A stretch of 6,315 bases of DNA from Acidisarcina sp. (GCA_021155145.1 JAJNPX010000380.1:1-6315), one strand, 5' to 3'. Shown: positions 1 to 6,315, counted from the first letter of the stretch. Translations and numbers: made by a program. Notes: a model not told the origin generated them from the letters alone.

Positions 1-185
1 TGAACCCTGACCTTATCGTTTGAAAGAGAAATAGGTCAGAAGCGTATGTGAGTGGTCAGTTTGACGCACCGCCGGACAACTGTTGAGTACAGATCTTCGA
101 CGCGGGTGACGCCGCCATGAACGCTCATCGGTCTGAAACACACAAAACAGATTCGCCGCATACTCAACACTATGAGACCCATCGG
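1..185. other. Non-coding or unassigned stretch at the left edge
   Basis: I see no recognisable gene here. On the minus strand a 48-codon frame runs from an ATG at 182 to a TGA at 36, with an inner ATG at 161. It lies in the same frame as the CDS that ends at 186 and begins one codon after that stop. It has no signal peptide, known motif or ribosome-binding site, so I do not call it a gene. Two weak inverted repeats are visible: CTGACCT (7-13) with AGGTCAG (33-39), and TGTTGAGTA (81-89) with its complement at 161-169. Neither is followed by a T-run, so no intrinsic terminator for the minus-strand genes can be named. The stretch may simply be the 3' untranslated region and spacer after the 186-719 gene. 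Confidence 0.4.
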
Positions 186-719
186 TCACAGCACCCTACA
201 GATCTCAATGGCTCGAAGAAGATCTGTGGCCACTGAGACAGGGTCCCCGTCTGTTCTCAGCCAAGTCATAAACCGAGACGCCATGGATAAAGTAGATGTC
301 TGTCGCTCTGATCTTGTGATCGGAGACAGTCCGCTTGAAAGCCCCGACCGGCGGATCTTCGTGCCCAACGTCCGCAAATCTATCCACAGCCCGTCTTGGT
401 CTCGCCGGATCGACGAGGATGTCGAATCAATATACTTTAACGGGATCGACGCGGTCCAGTAATGATGATCGTTCTCACGATGATTCGTCATCGCCCCGGA
501 AAACCTTAACGTGCAGCCGGAAAATTTAGCCAATCGACTTTCGGAACTAGTTCCCCGGTCATTCACTTGGCGGCGCTCGGATTTCGTCTTATTTGAAGTC
601 GAGGATAAGACCCGCTTGTTTAACTCTTTTAACTCAGCCTTAAGCTCCGTCTTACTATTCTGAGCAGTCGACGAAATGACGAGTAACCCGAAGAGGGTGA
701 TGAGAGTAATGTGCCGCAT
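186..719 (-). CDS. Small secreted protein of unknown function (177 aa)
   Basis: The frame is open further upstream to 857, but that extension runs antisense-free through the end of the SpoIID-type gene and is Arg/Cys-rich. The ATG at 719 is chosen because it starts a clear signal peptide: MRH, then a hydrophobic core ITLITLFGLLVI, then SSTAQ, with likely cleavage near residues 19-20. Next comes a charged, probably helical stretch with Lys/Glu repeats (about 22-38), a low-complexity Ser/Arg/Lys linker (39-62), and a compact C-terminal part (63-177). Visible features there are a single SGC motif (Cys69), IPLKYID (92-98), LWIDLRT (111-117) and an amphipathic C-terminal helix ending AIEICRVL. This layout recalls small secreted proteins common in Acidobacteria that end in a helix of the type A..L..AIxxC. 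That resemblance is from memory and unverified. The start lies 17 bases after the stop of the upstream SpoIID-type gene on the same strand, so co-transcription is likely. No clear Shine-Dalgarno is seen. GC is lower (about 42-52 % in sampled lines) than in the upstream gene. No function can be assigned. Confidence 0.7.
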   Translation of the reverse strand: MRHITLITLFGLLVISSTAQNSKTELKAELKELNKRVLSSTSNKTKSERRQVNDRGTSSESRLAKFSGCTLRFSGAMTNHRENDHHYWTASIPLKYIDSTSSSIRRDQDGLWIDLRTLGTKIRRSGLSSGLSPITRSERQTSTLSMASRFMTWLRTDGDPVSVATDLLRAIEICRVL

Positions 720-736
720 AGAGTAAGAGTTGAATC

Positions 737-3064
737 TCAATAAGCTTTCACGACATCGGCACCAGTATAGTAGTGCTTGACGATATCGTCGTATTTGACG
801 CCCATTTTTGCGAGTCCGTAAGCGCCGTATTGACACATGCCGACACCGTGGCCCCACCCTCGGCCGGTGAAAGTATAGGCGGCCACCCTTTCGCCCGAAT
901 AGCGCTTGTTCATCACGAAAAGCTGTTCGCGAAGACGAAGTGCTGAACGGATCTTTCCGCCCTTTAGGGTTTTGACGCCGTTCGAGCCTATGATCTCAAG
1001 CTCGACGGCGCGCCTTGAGTAGCCGGTCTTCTTAACGTTCACATCGTAAAGCGTTCCGATGCCGCGGACATAACGCGATAACCGCGACTGCACCGCCGAG
1101 GCCGAAAGCGACGTCGTCCAGTTGGTGAACGGCGAGATATTTTCCGCCGCCGTCGGCTGAGCGGTCGGCTCGACCTCAATATACCAAACGGCTCCGCCGG
1201 CGTCCGTCAGATAGCGGACGTTCTCACCGCCGACCAATGCAGCTTCTTTGACCTGATACATCGCATCGCCGAACTGGCGAAACAGGAAGACGTCCGGACG
1301 GATGGCGACCTGCCGTTCGCTCCGGCCCGAGCGAAGTACTAGACGGCCGTCGATACTCGCCTTTGTCGTGCCGGTCTGGAGCGAGGGCATCCACTTTCTC
1401 TTTTCATAGATCTGGCGGATGAGGCGGAGCATCTTTGCTCTGGTAAACGGCCGGTTGGGCTTTAGCGTGAGGTCGGGATGGAGCGTGAAATAGCCGTCAC
1501 GCATCAGCATTGCGATCTCGGCACGCCGTTCTTTAGGTATCTCCGCCGCGTCGTCGAACGAGAGGTGGTAGTTCACGTCCGAATCGCTAAGCAGCGTGTC
1601 GGGCTCGCCCGGCGCATAGATGAACGATGCGAGAATGCGTGCGAGTTCGGGCGGCTTTGCCGTTTCTTTGGTCACGTTCGGAAACGTCTTGCCGAATTTT
1701 GATGCGAGGTTGTTAAGCCAATTCGATACTTCGCCTTCGGTCGGAACATCCTCTAACCATTCGTCTGTGATCGTATTCGAGGTAAGCGAGAATCCGTTGA
1801 CCGCGAGCATTGAGATCAGCCGGACAAGTTCGAGGTTTGCTTCGTCGCGCAGCTTTGCGGGGTTGCGGGAGGTCTTTATAAGGAACGGGTCAAAGTGTCG
1901 TTTGCCCTCGAGCGAGCATTCGACCCCGCGAAGATACGGCTCGGCATGGTCGAAGACATTTTCGGAGTTTTCGGTCCGCCCGCCGCATGTTGACGTGAAA
2001 TACGCCATTATCGGCTTGCCATCGTAGGTCGCGATCTGGCCGGCGGTCTCGCGTACGGCCCGCGTGCCCATATTGGTCTCGATCGAGACGCCCTTGTAAA
2101 CCTGAGACCAGACGGTCGGCACCATATCGAAGCCCTCGGAACCGTAGCCGTTTATGTTTGCGACCGCGTAGGTGCGGGCCGCAATGGCCTGTGCCTTTTG
2201 AGCCTCGAGATGGGGCAGGGACAGCTCCGCCGGTACGACGCCGAGCAGATACTCCTCGAGCGGAACGACGTTTACGACCGTCAGCGTCCCTTTAGCATTT
2301 ACGAAAACCTCGATCTTTCCGCGGTACGCCTTGCCGTTGAGACGGACGGGATTGGATCGCTCGTTCAACGAACCGAATGAGACGGCCTTGAGCGATGTGT
2401 ATCGGGCGGCCTCGGCAGGGCCGTTCACCACGACCTCGCGCAAGTTTGGATCGACCACCGGCGGGCCGATGAGCTGCGACGAATCGCCGGTCGGCCTGAT
2501 GAGGCTGCGAACCTGTGACTGCCCGGCCATACGATTCTGCTGCGAAAGCGCGATCGCCTCGTCCGAAATTACCGTTTTCTTTTCGGCCACCAGGATGAGA
2601 TCATCGAAGCCCTTTTCGGCCATCAAATTCTTGTATTTTTCGGCCTCCTCGATCGTCTCGAAGACCGATCCGACCCAGACCCGCCAAGTGTTGGTTGCCG
2701 GATCGATGCTCGTAATGGCCGATTCGCCGGTTGCTTCGCGTATATCGCCGGCTATCTCGGCCGCTTCTTCCATATTCGGCAGGCCCTGGATCTCGAACCG
2801 AAACTGCTCGACCTGCGGCGGGCGATACGCTCGCGCCGCCACCGCAACGCGGTTCGAAGATAGCACCCTGATCTGTTCATCCGGCGAATATGCGACAAGA
2901 GTTGAGTCGCCTGTCGTGATCGAGACCGAGCTGGAATTTGTCGAGAGGCCGATACGGATGAGAGGTTCTGTGCCAAGGAAAAACGATTCGTTCCACGCTC
3001 CGAGCAAGTGAATCGTCGTAGTCAGAGCGATAGTCAAGAGTAGCGCTGCTCGGCGAAGGTGCAT
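737..3064 (-). CDS. Exported SpoIID/LytB-domain cell-wall protein with SPOR-like and SLH-like segments
   Basis: This is a probable peptidoglycan glycan-strand lytic transglycosylase, or amidase enhancer, acting in the periplasm. The frame is open to an ATG at 3136, but the ATG at 3064 is preferred because it begins a normal signal peptide (MHLRRAALLLTIALTTTIHL). Using this start the protein has 775 residues. Segments in order: signal peptide (1-23); a beta-rich N-terminal part (about 30-80); a SPOR-like region (about 88-160) containing WRVWVGSVFETIEEAEKY; a linker; then the SpoIID/LytB core. The core's first half (about 225-385) carries VVPLEEYLLGVVPAE, with Glu280 matching the catalytic Glu of SpoIID, then QAIAARTYA (292-300) and STCGGRTENSENVF (358-371). 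The second half (about 645-775) carries GGKIRSALRLR, GRGWGHGVGMCQYGAYG (734-750) and a C-terminal HYYTGADV. Between the halves are about 255 extra residues, including an SLH-like piece (about 500-555). It is far longer than B. subtilis SpoIID, at roughly 340 residues. No strong Shine-Dalgarno is seen. The family assignment is firm; the exact enzymatic activity is inferred. Confidence 0.9.
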   Translation of the reverse strand: MHLRRAALLLTIALTTTIHLLGAWNESFFLGTEPLIRIGLSTNSSSVSITTGDSTLVAYSPDEQIRVLSSNRVAVAARAYRPPQVEQFRFEIQGLPNMEEAAEIAGDIREATGESAITSIDPATNTWRVWVGSVFETIEEAEKYKNLMAEKGFDDLILVAEKKTVISDEAIALSQQNRMAGQSQVRSLIRPTGDSSQLIGPPVVDPNLREVVVNGPAEAARYTSLKAVSFGSLNERSNPVRLNGKAYRGKIEVFVNAKGTLTVVNVVPLEEYLLGVVPAELSLPHLEAQKAQAIAARTYAVANINGYGSEGFDMVPTVWSQVYKGVSIETNMGTRAVRETAGQIATYDGKPIMAYFTSTCGGRTENSENVFDHAEPYLRGVECSLEGKRHFDPFLIKTSRNPAKLRDEANLELVRLISMLAVNGFSLTSNTITDEWLEDVPTEGEVSNWLNNLASKFGKTFPNVTKETAKPPELARILASFIYAPGEPDTLLSDSDVNYHLSFDDAAEIPKERRAEIAMLMRDGYFTLHPDLTLKPNRPFTRAKMLRLIRQIYEKRKWMPSLQTGTTKASIDGRLVLRSGRSERQVAIRPDVFLFRQFGDAMYQVKEAALVGGENVRYLTDAGGAVWYIEVEPTAQPTAAENISPFTNWTTSLSASAVQSRLSRYVRGIGTLYDVNVKKTGYSRRAVELEIIGSNGVKTLKGGKIRSALRLREQLFVMNKRYSGERVAAYTFTGRGWGHGVGMCQYGAYGLAKMGVKYDDIVKHYYTGADVVKAY

Positions 3065-3119
3065 CACATCAATATTAAGGTGGTTCTTATGAAAACTGAA
3101 GCAGTTTAGCGTCGTAAGT

Positions 3120-4037
3120 ATGAAGTATAATCGCAATGAGATGACACGAGCTACAAATGCCTCTTTCGTTTTGGTCTTGTTTGTGGCAGTTTCGCTAGCT
3201 CAACCGCGACCGCCAAACAGCGACTTTACGGCAGGATCATTGATTCCCACTAAACTGAAACCAAGCTTGATTTCCGGTTTGGAATCTTACACGCTGGCCC
3301 AACGTGAAAAACGTTGGGAAGATCTTTGGGTATTGATGGGAAAACATAAGTTAACGGGAGCGGCAAAGTTCGAAGCGGAAAAGGAGAAGCCGTGCATTTT
3401 GGATCAGATCAAATCATCCCCTCTAGTGTCTTTCACACCGGAGTACTCTACGTTCAGTACCGAGATCTTGTCCTTGCCACTTCCCAAGAGGTGGTGGTTG
3501 ATTCACGGGAGTGGAACTTTTGAGACAAAAAACGGAAACATCGAACGAAAGACGACGATCGTCGCGAGCAGATCCGGAAATAGCTGGTACTTTGCTGGCC
3601 CATCCAGAGACCGTGAGTGGGAAAAGGAACATGTTGACTTGAAGACCCCGTCAAGCGAGTTGGCTAAATTTATCTCAGTCTTATCCCCGCCATCCAGTCC
3701 AGTCAGTGTAGAGGATATCCGAGTTTCTATCAATTCCGAGTACCTGTCACTGAGGAAGTTGCGGTTCAAACTCCGAAACGGAACTTCTAAACAGATAAAG
3801 TCGATCGCTTATCGGATCGCTTCCAGAGGTGGGAATATTTCGGTAGGCGCTGGCCAGGTCATTGATCCCGGCGAAGCGGAAGAATTTGAGGTCACCTATT
3901 CCGGATATGGCTACTATTGTCAGGGCGAACGACAATTTAAGCTGATCGTCGAAACCGTAACCTATTCCGATGATTCTATGTGGAAGGCACCTCCGAAATT
4001 CCGCTCTAGGAGTTACCTTCAACTACCTCTCCAGTGA
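3120..4037 (+). CDS. Secreted hypothetical protein, two-domain (305 aa)
   Basis: I do not recognise a named family. The N-terminus has a signal peptide: basic n-region, hydrophobic core ASFVLVLFVAVSLA, with likely cleavage near residues 27-28 (SLA-Q). Two starts are possible, ATG at 3120 or in-frame ATG at 3141 (residue 8). Both keep the signal peptide and neither has a clear Shine-Dalgarno. A TATAAT at 3126-3131 would favour 3141. The mature part seems to have two modules. The first (about 45-165) contains LAQREKRWEDLWVLM, CILDQIK, PLVSFTP, a repeated-aromatic stretch PKRWWLIHGSGTFE and SWYFAGPS, a mixed alpha/beta pattern I associate with secreted hypotheticals of Blastocatellia (from memory). 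The second (about 196-305) looks like an all-beta, immunoglobulin-like module: LRKLRFKLRNGTSKQIKSIA, then IDPGEAEEFEV and ETVTYSDDSMWK, resembling FxLYD-type domains. The gene runs against its neighbours, and its sampled GC (about 40-47 %) is clearly lower than theirs. Its last 15 bases overlap the 3' end of the convergent M14 gene. Confidence 0.75.
   Translation: MKYNRNEMTRATNASFVLVLFVAVSLAQPRPPNSDFTAGSLIPTKLKPSLISGLESYTLAQREKRWEDLWVLMGKHKLTGAAKFEAEKEKPCILDQIKSSPLVSFTPEYSTFSTEILSLPLPKRWWLIHGSGTFETKNGNIERKTTIVASRSGNSWYFAGPSRDREWEKEHVDLKTPSSELAKFISVLSPPSSPVSVEDIRVSINSEYLSLRKLRFKLRNGTSKQIKSIAYRIASRGGNISVGAGQVIDPGEAEEFEVTYSGYGYYCQGERQFKLIVETVTYSDDSMWKAPPKFRSRSYLQLPLQ
3124..3131. promoter_or_regulatory. 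Overlapping divergent -10-like elements
   Basis: The eight bases AGTATAAT contain a perfect TATAAT on the plus strand (3126-3131) and TATACT on the minus strand (3129-3124), sharing four bases. On the minus strand, initiation about seven bases downstream (near 3117) would give the SpoIID-type gene a 5' leader of about 53 bases. On the plus strand, initiation near 3138 would fall after the ATG at 3120 and just before the in-frame ATG at 3141, so the message would be almost leaderless. I find no good -35 box at 16-18 bases spacing for either direction, nor an extended TGn. The call therefore rests on the -10 match and position only. Confidence 0.35.
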
Positions 4038-6315
4038 ATTGAACAAAAGAGGAAAGGTCGCGTACGTTTGCCCGCGGTGCTGCGGACGAAAGGCGAAGAG
4101 CACGATCTTGCCTTTGCCATAGCCGGCTTCGGCGAGGGCGATCTTCCCGTTGATAAGCTTTTCGCCGAGCATCCAGCCGGACATCAGTGCGTCCTTTTCG
4201 GCGTAGCGGGCGATGACTTTCAGTGTGCGCGATCCATCGCGTACTTCTTCGAAAGCCGAGCTGTTGATGAAATATGCGGGTAGGTCTTCGGCGACGCCGC
4301 GTGCCAGATCGCTCCGCCGATCTACATTGATCTTGACTATCGAGCCCGGGTTATAAAACTCGCTGCGCCGCACACCGCTCAGGACATTTTTCATGGGCAG
4401 CCCAAATCGCTTTATGACGAGTTCGCAAGAATCGTCGAGGCAGACGAGCTTGCCGCCGTTCTCGACGAATTTCTTGAGGTTTTCCGCTCCAGCATCGCCG
4501 ATCCCGCCTGCATATTCCGATGGGTATCGATCTGCATTCAGCCCGTTCAAGATCGTGTTCTCGCCGTCCGCGGCCAGGATGACCACATCGTAGTCGAGAC
4601 GTCCGGCACGTACATCGTCGTTCGAGATCGACTTGAACGGGATCTGATGATTGTCGAACACGAGCCGCGTCCAGCCTTCATCCATCGACGGGGCGAATGG
4701 GCGGTAAAGGCCGATCTTCGGGTCGGTCTTGAGCGGGTTCGGGTGTTTTGCAAACCCTGCGGCGGCTGGCGCGAGGTTCAACGCGGCCCTTACCTCGTTC
4801 TGGGCGTTTATCTTCTTGAGGGTCGGGCGAAATTTTTCGAGGTCACGGATGTCCCAGACCTCATAGTTTTCGACGCCCATTTGAAGGGGCAGCGTCCAAC
4901 CGGCGACATCGTACGGCGGATCGGGCTCGCCGCCCGCCCCGACCCGATTCGGATACACCTGCTTCTCAAACAAACTCAGGACATTGTTCTTCTGCGGCTG
5001 ATCGGTAAAAACGAGAAAACTATTCAAGGGTATCTCGTGAAACTCCTCGGCCGGGGAATGTTTCACCCATAGCTCGCTCGTCATGCGATGGACCTCGATG
5101 CCCTGAAATGCGAGTATCTCGAGAAATCTCGCAACCGCCTCGCTATTTGGCTGGCCGGCCATAACGACGAACGCCCGCGGGACCGCCGCGTCGAGCCTAA
5201 GATTTGCGCGGCCGAGCGAATGAAAATTCGCGAGATATCTTTGCCGATACTTTGCCGCGAGTGACAAAAGTGCGCGGCTGGCCGTCATCTCGATCTCGGC
5301 GATATCCCGCGGCCTCCATACGCCGCCCTCCCATGCATCCGGGTAAGCCGTTGACGTCTCAAGCGGCGACTGCAGCCCGCGTGCCGGGCGCGTCCGCTGA
5401 AGCTGTTCGCGGGTGATCGTGACGGGTGACATCAGGTCGGCGCTCGCCGCCTCTGACAAGATGCCGATCGAATTGTGATAATAAGGAGCGGAACGAAATC
5501 CGCCGTGCCACCACATATCAAAGGTGGTATTCGTCGCAACGCCCTCGATGCGTTTTGCCTGCAGGTCGGCGGCCATCTTGTAACCGACAAGCCCGACCTC
5601 GCGAATGATCGACGGGTCGATCCGAGGATTTGGCGGGTCGAAGAACGGCGGTATCACGAACCGCGCTCCGGTCTGGCCCATTTGATGGACGTCATAGACG
5701 ATCTGCGGAAACCATTCCTGCCAGTACAGCTTCGTGATGTTGCGGGTCTCCTGCAGATTGAGCATGAACCAATCCCGGTTGTTGTCGTGGCCGGCATAGT
5801 GATGGTAAAGCTCGGGTGGCGACGAGCCTTCGCTCTTGGTCCCGAGCGTCTTGCGATACCATTCGGCGACGATCTGCACGCCGTCAGGATTTGACGAGGG
5901 GATCAAAAGGAGAATGGTATTATCGAGCATCTCCTTTGTATCGGCGTCATTGGCGGTCGCGAGTTCGTACGCGAGATTCATCGACATCTGGGACGCTACG
6001 ATCTCGGTCGAGTGGATCGAGCACGAGATTGAGACTATGGTCTTGCCGGCAGCTATTAGATCTTTGAGTTCGGCCCCGTTTTTGATCGTGCGCGGATCTG
6101 CCAGCTTTGCGCTTACGCGGCGATACCGCTCGAGGTCCCTTATGTTTTGAGCAGACGAGATGAAGGCCACTATCATCGGCTTGCCCAGCGTCGTCTTGCC
6201 GATCTCCCTCACGAGTACCTTGGGGCTGGCGGCATCCAATTTTGCGAAATAGTCAGTGATCTGCGGCCAATCGGCGATCGTCTTGTCGTCGGTCGGGACA
6301 AAGCCCAGCACCGAT
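4023..6315 (-). CDS. M14-family zinc carboxypeptidase with C-terminal amidotransferase-like domain (5' end beyond window)
   Basis: This is a probable secreted metallo-carboxypeptidase that hydrolyses C-terminal peptide bonds using one zinc ion. Residues are numbered from the GTG codon at 6311, which I read as an internal Val: the frame is open to the edge (a Ser codon precedes it), and SVLGF...DDKTIADW sits inside the usual N-terminal region of the family. The true start and any signal peptide are therefore outside. The M14 domain spans about 15-360. Visible motifs are the zinc ligands in CSIHSTEI (His100, Glu103) and YDVHQMG (His209), the NPDG loop (141-144), NNRDW (Arg179, equivalent to the substrate-carboxylate-binding Asn-Arg pair), and the probable general base Glu287 in GILSEAAS. 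All catalytic positions look intact. A middle region (about 375-525) is followed by a class I glutamine-amidotransferase-like fold (about 530-762) with YDVVILA, NLKKFVENGGKLVCLDD, NPGSIV and a C-terminal FRPQHRGQTYATFPLLFNSL. This architecture is common in large bacterial M14 proteins. The gene ends in TAG at 4025-4023, overlapping the convergent gene by 15 bases. The peptide substrate is unknown. Confidence 0.92.
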   Translation of the reverse strand, partial: SVLGFVPTDDKTIADWPQITDYFAKLDAASPKVLVREIGKTTLGKPMIVAFISSAQNIRDLERYRRVSAKLADPRTIKNGAELKDLIAAGKTIVSISCSIHSTEIVASQMSMNLAYELATANDADTKEMLDNTILLLIPSSNPDGVQIVAEWYRKTLGTKSEGSSPPELYHHYAGHDNNRDWFMLNLQETRNITKLYWQEWFPQIVYDVHQMGQTGARFVIPPFFDPPNPRIDPSIIREVGLVGYKMAADLQAKRIEGVATNTTFDMWWHGGFRSAPYYHNSIGILSEAASADLMSPVTITREQLQRTRPARGLQSPLETSTAYPDAWEGGVWRPRDIAEIEMTASRALLSLAAKYRQRYLANFHSLGRANLRLDAAVPRAFVVMAGQPNSEAVARFLEILAFQGIEVHRMTSELWVKHSPAEEFHEIPLNSFLVFTDQPQKNNVLSLFEKQVYPNRVGAGGEPDPPYDVAGWTLPLQMGVENYEVWDIRDLEKFRPTLKKINAQNEVRAALNLAPAAAGFAKHPNPLKTDPKIGLYRPFAPSMDEGWTRLVFDNHQIPFKSISNDDVRAGRLDYDVVILAADGENTILNGLNADRYPSEYAGGIGDAGAENLKKFVENGGKLVCLDDSCELVIKRFGLPMKNVLSGVRRSEFYNPGSIVKINVDRRSDLARGVAEDLPAYFINSSAFEEVRDGSRTLKVIARYAEKDALMSGWMLGEKLINGKIALAEAGYGKGKIVLFAFRPQHRGQTYATFPLLFNSLER

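Noticed and set aside
89..227. Three AGATCT-centred copies of ACAGATCT-like sequence (89-98, 198-205, 218-227)
   Set aside because: AGATCT is self-complementary, so short inverted and direct matches arise easily. There is no extended symmetry or regular spacing to suggest an operator or mobile-element end.
233..260. Imperfect hairpin (CTGAGACAG with CTGTTCTCAG) resembling a terminator
   Set aside because: It lies inside the coding region, is imperfect and has no adjacent T-run on either strand.
172..462. 96-codon plus-strand frame over the small secreted gene
   Set aside because: Its translation has no signal peptide or motif. The minus-strand frame has a clear signal peptide and operon-like spacing.
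720..857. N-terminal extension of the 186-719 frame up to 857
   Set aside because: The extension overlaps the conserved C-terminus of the SpoIID-type protein in another frame and is Arg/Cys-rich. The signal peptide beginning at 719 marks the real start.
2331..3011. 226-codon plus-strand open frame antisense to the SpoIID-type gene
   Set aside because: Shadow frame of a GC-rich gene. Its translation is Ser/Arg-rich with no motif, while the opposite strand encodes clear SPOR-like and SpoIID motifs.
737..3064. Reading the SpoIID-type gene as evidence of a spore-forming Firmicute
   Set aside because: SpoIID/LytB domains are widespread outside spore formers. The domain architecture, GC-rich composition, lack of strong Shine-Dalgarno sites and neighbours do not fit a sporulation operon.
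3065..3136. 24-residue N-terminal extension of the SpoIID-type protein to the ATG at 3136
   Set aside because: It would place the signal peptide internally, overlap the divergent gene's start and lie over the predicted -10. The ATG at 3064 gives a normal signal peptide.
5475..5894. 139-codon plus-strand open frame, with several others at 4068-6150, antisense to the M14 gene
   Set aside because: These overlap the region coding for intact zinc-binding and catalytic motifs on the minus strand. They have no start context or recognisable domains.

Overview
The window reads like a chromosomal segment of a diderm, non-model bacterium. Acidobacteriota (Blastocatellia / Pyrinomonadaceae-like) is my best guess. 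It rests on the style of the proteins: a long SpoIID/LytB protein with extra domains, a large secreted M14 peptidase with an amidotransferase-like tail, and small lineage-type secreted hypotheticals. No marker gene is present, so this is inference. I see no tRNA, rRNA, CRISPR array, insertion sequence or phage gene.

Layout from left to right: 1-185 holds no convincing gene. At 186-719 (minus) is a 177-residue secreted protein of unknown function. It lies 17 bases downstream of 737-3064 (minus), a 775-residue exported SpoIID/LytB-type cell-wall protein, and the two are probably co-transcribed. A short divergent intergenic region (3065-3119) carries overlapping -10-like elements. It is followed by 3120-4037 (plus), a 305-residue secreted hypothetical protein. 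That gene runs tail-to-tail into, and overlaps by 15 bases, 4023-6315 (minus), an M14-family zinc carboxypeptidase whose N-terminus lies beyond the right edge.

All four proteins appear to be exported or to act in the envelope, although the signal peptide of the M14 protein is outside the window. The most informative gene is the SpoIID-type protein. Its N-terminal half has a SPOR-like segment, a fold known to bind denuded peptidoglycan glycans. Its SpoIID catalytic domain is split by about 255 residues that include an SLH-like stretch. SpoIID enzymes cleave denuded glycan strands, so a binder and a cutter for the same substrate seem to be joined in one chain. This makes sense in cell-wall remodelling or division and does not imply sporulation.

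The two large minus-strand genes are GC-rich (sampled 60-base lines mostly 53-67 %, with one dip to 42 %). The two small hypothetical genes are lower (about 40-52 %). The plus-strand gene also breaks the run of minus-strand genes and may be a later insertion. I did not find a clear undescribed multi-gene system. The strongest leads are the domain architecture of the SpoIID protein and the compact divergent promoter.
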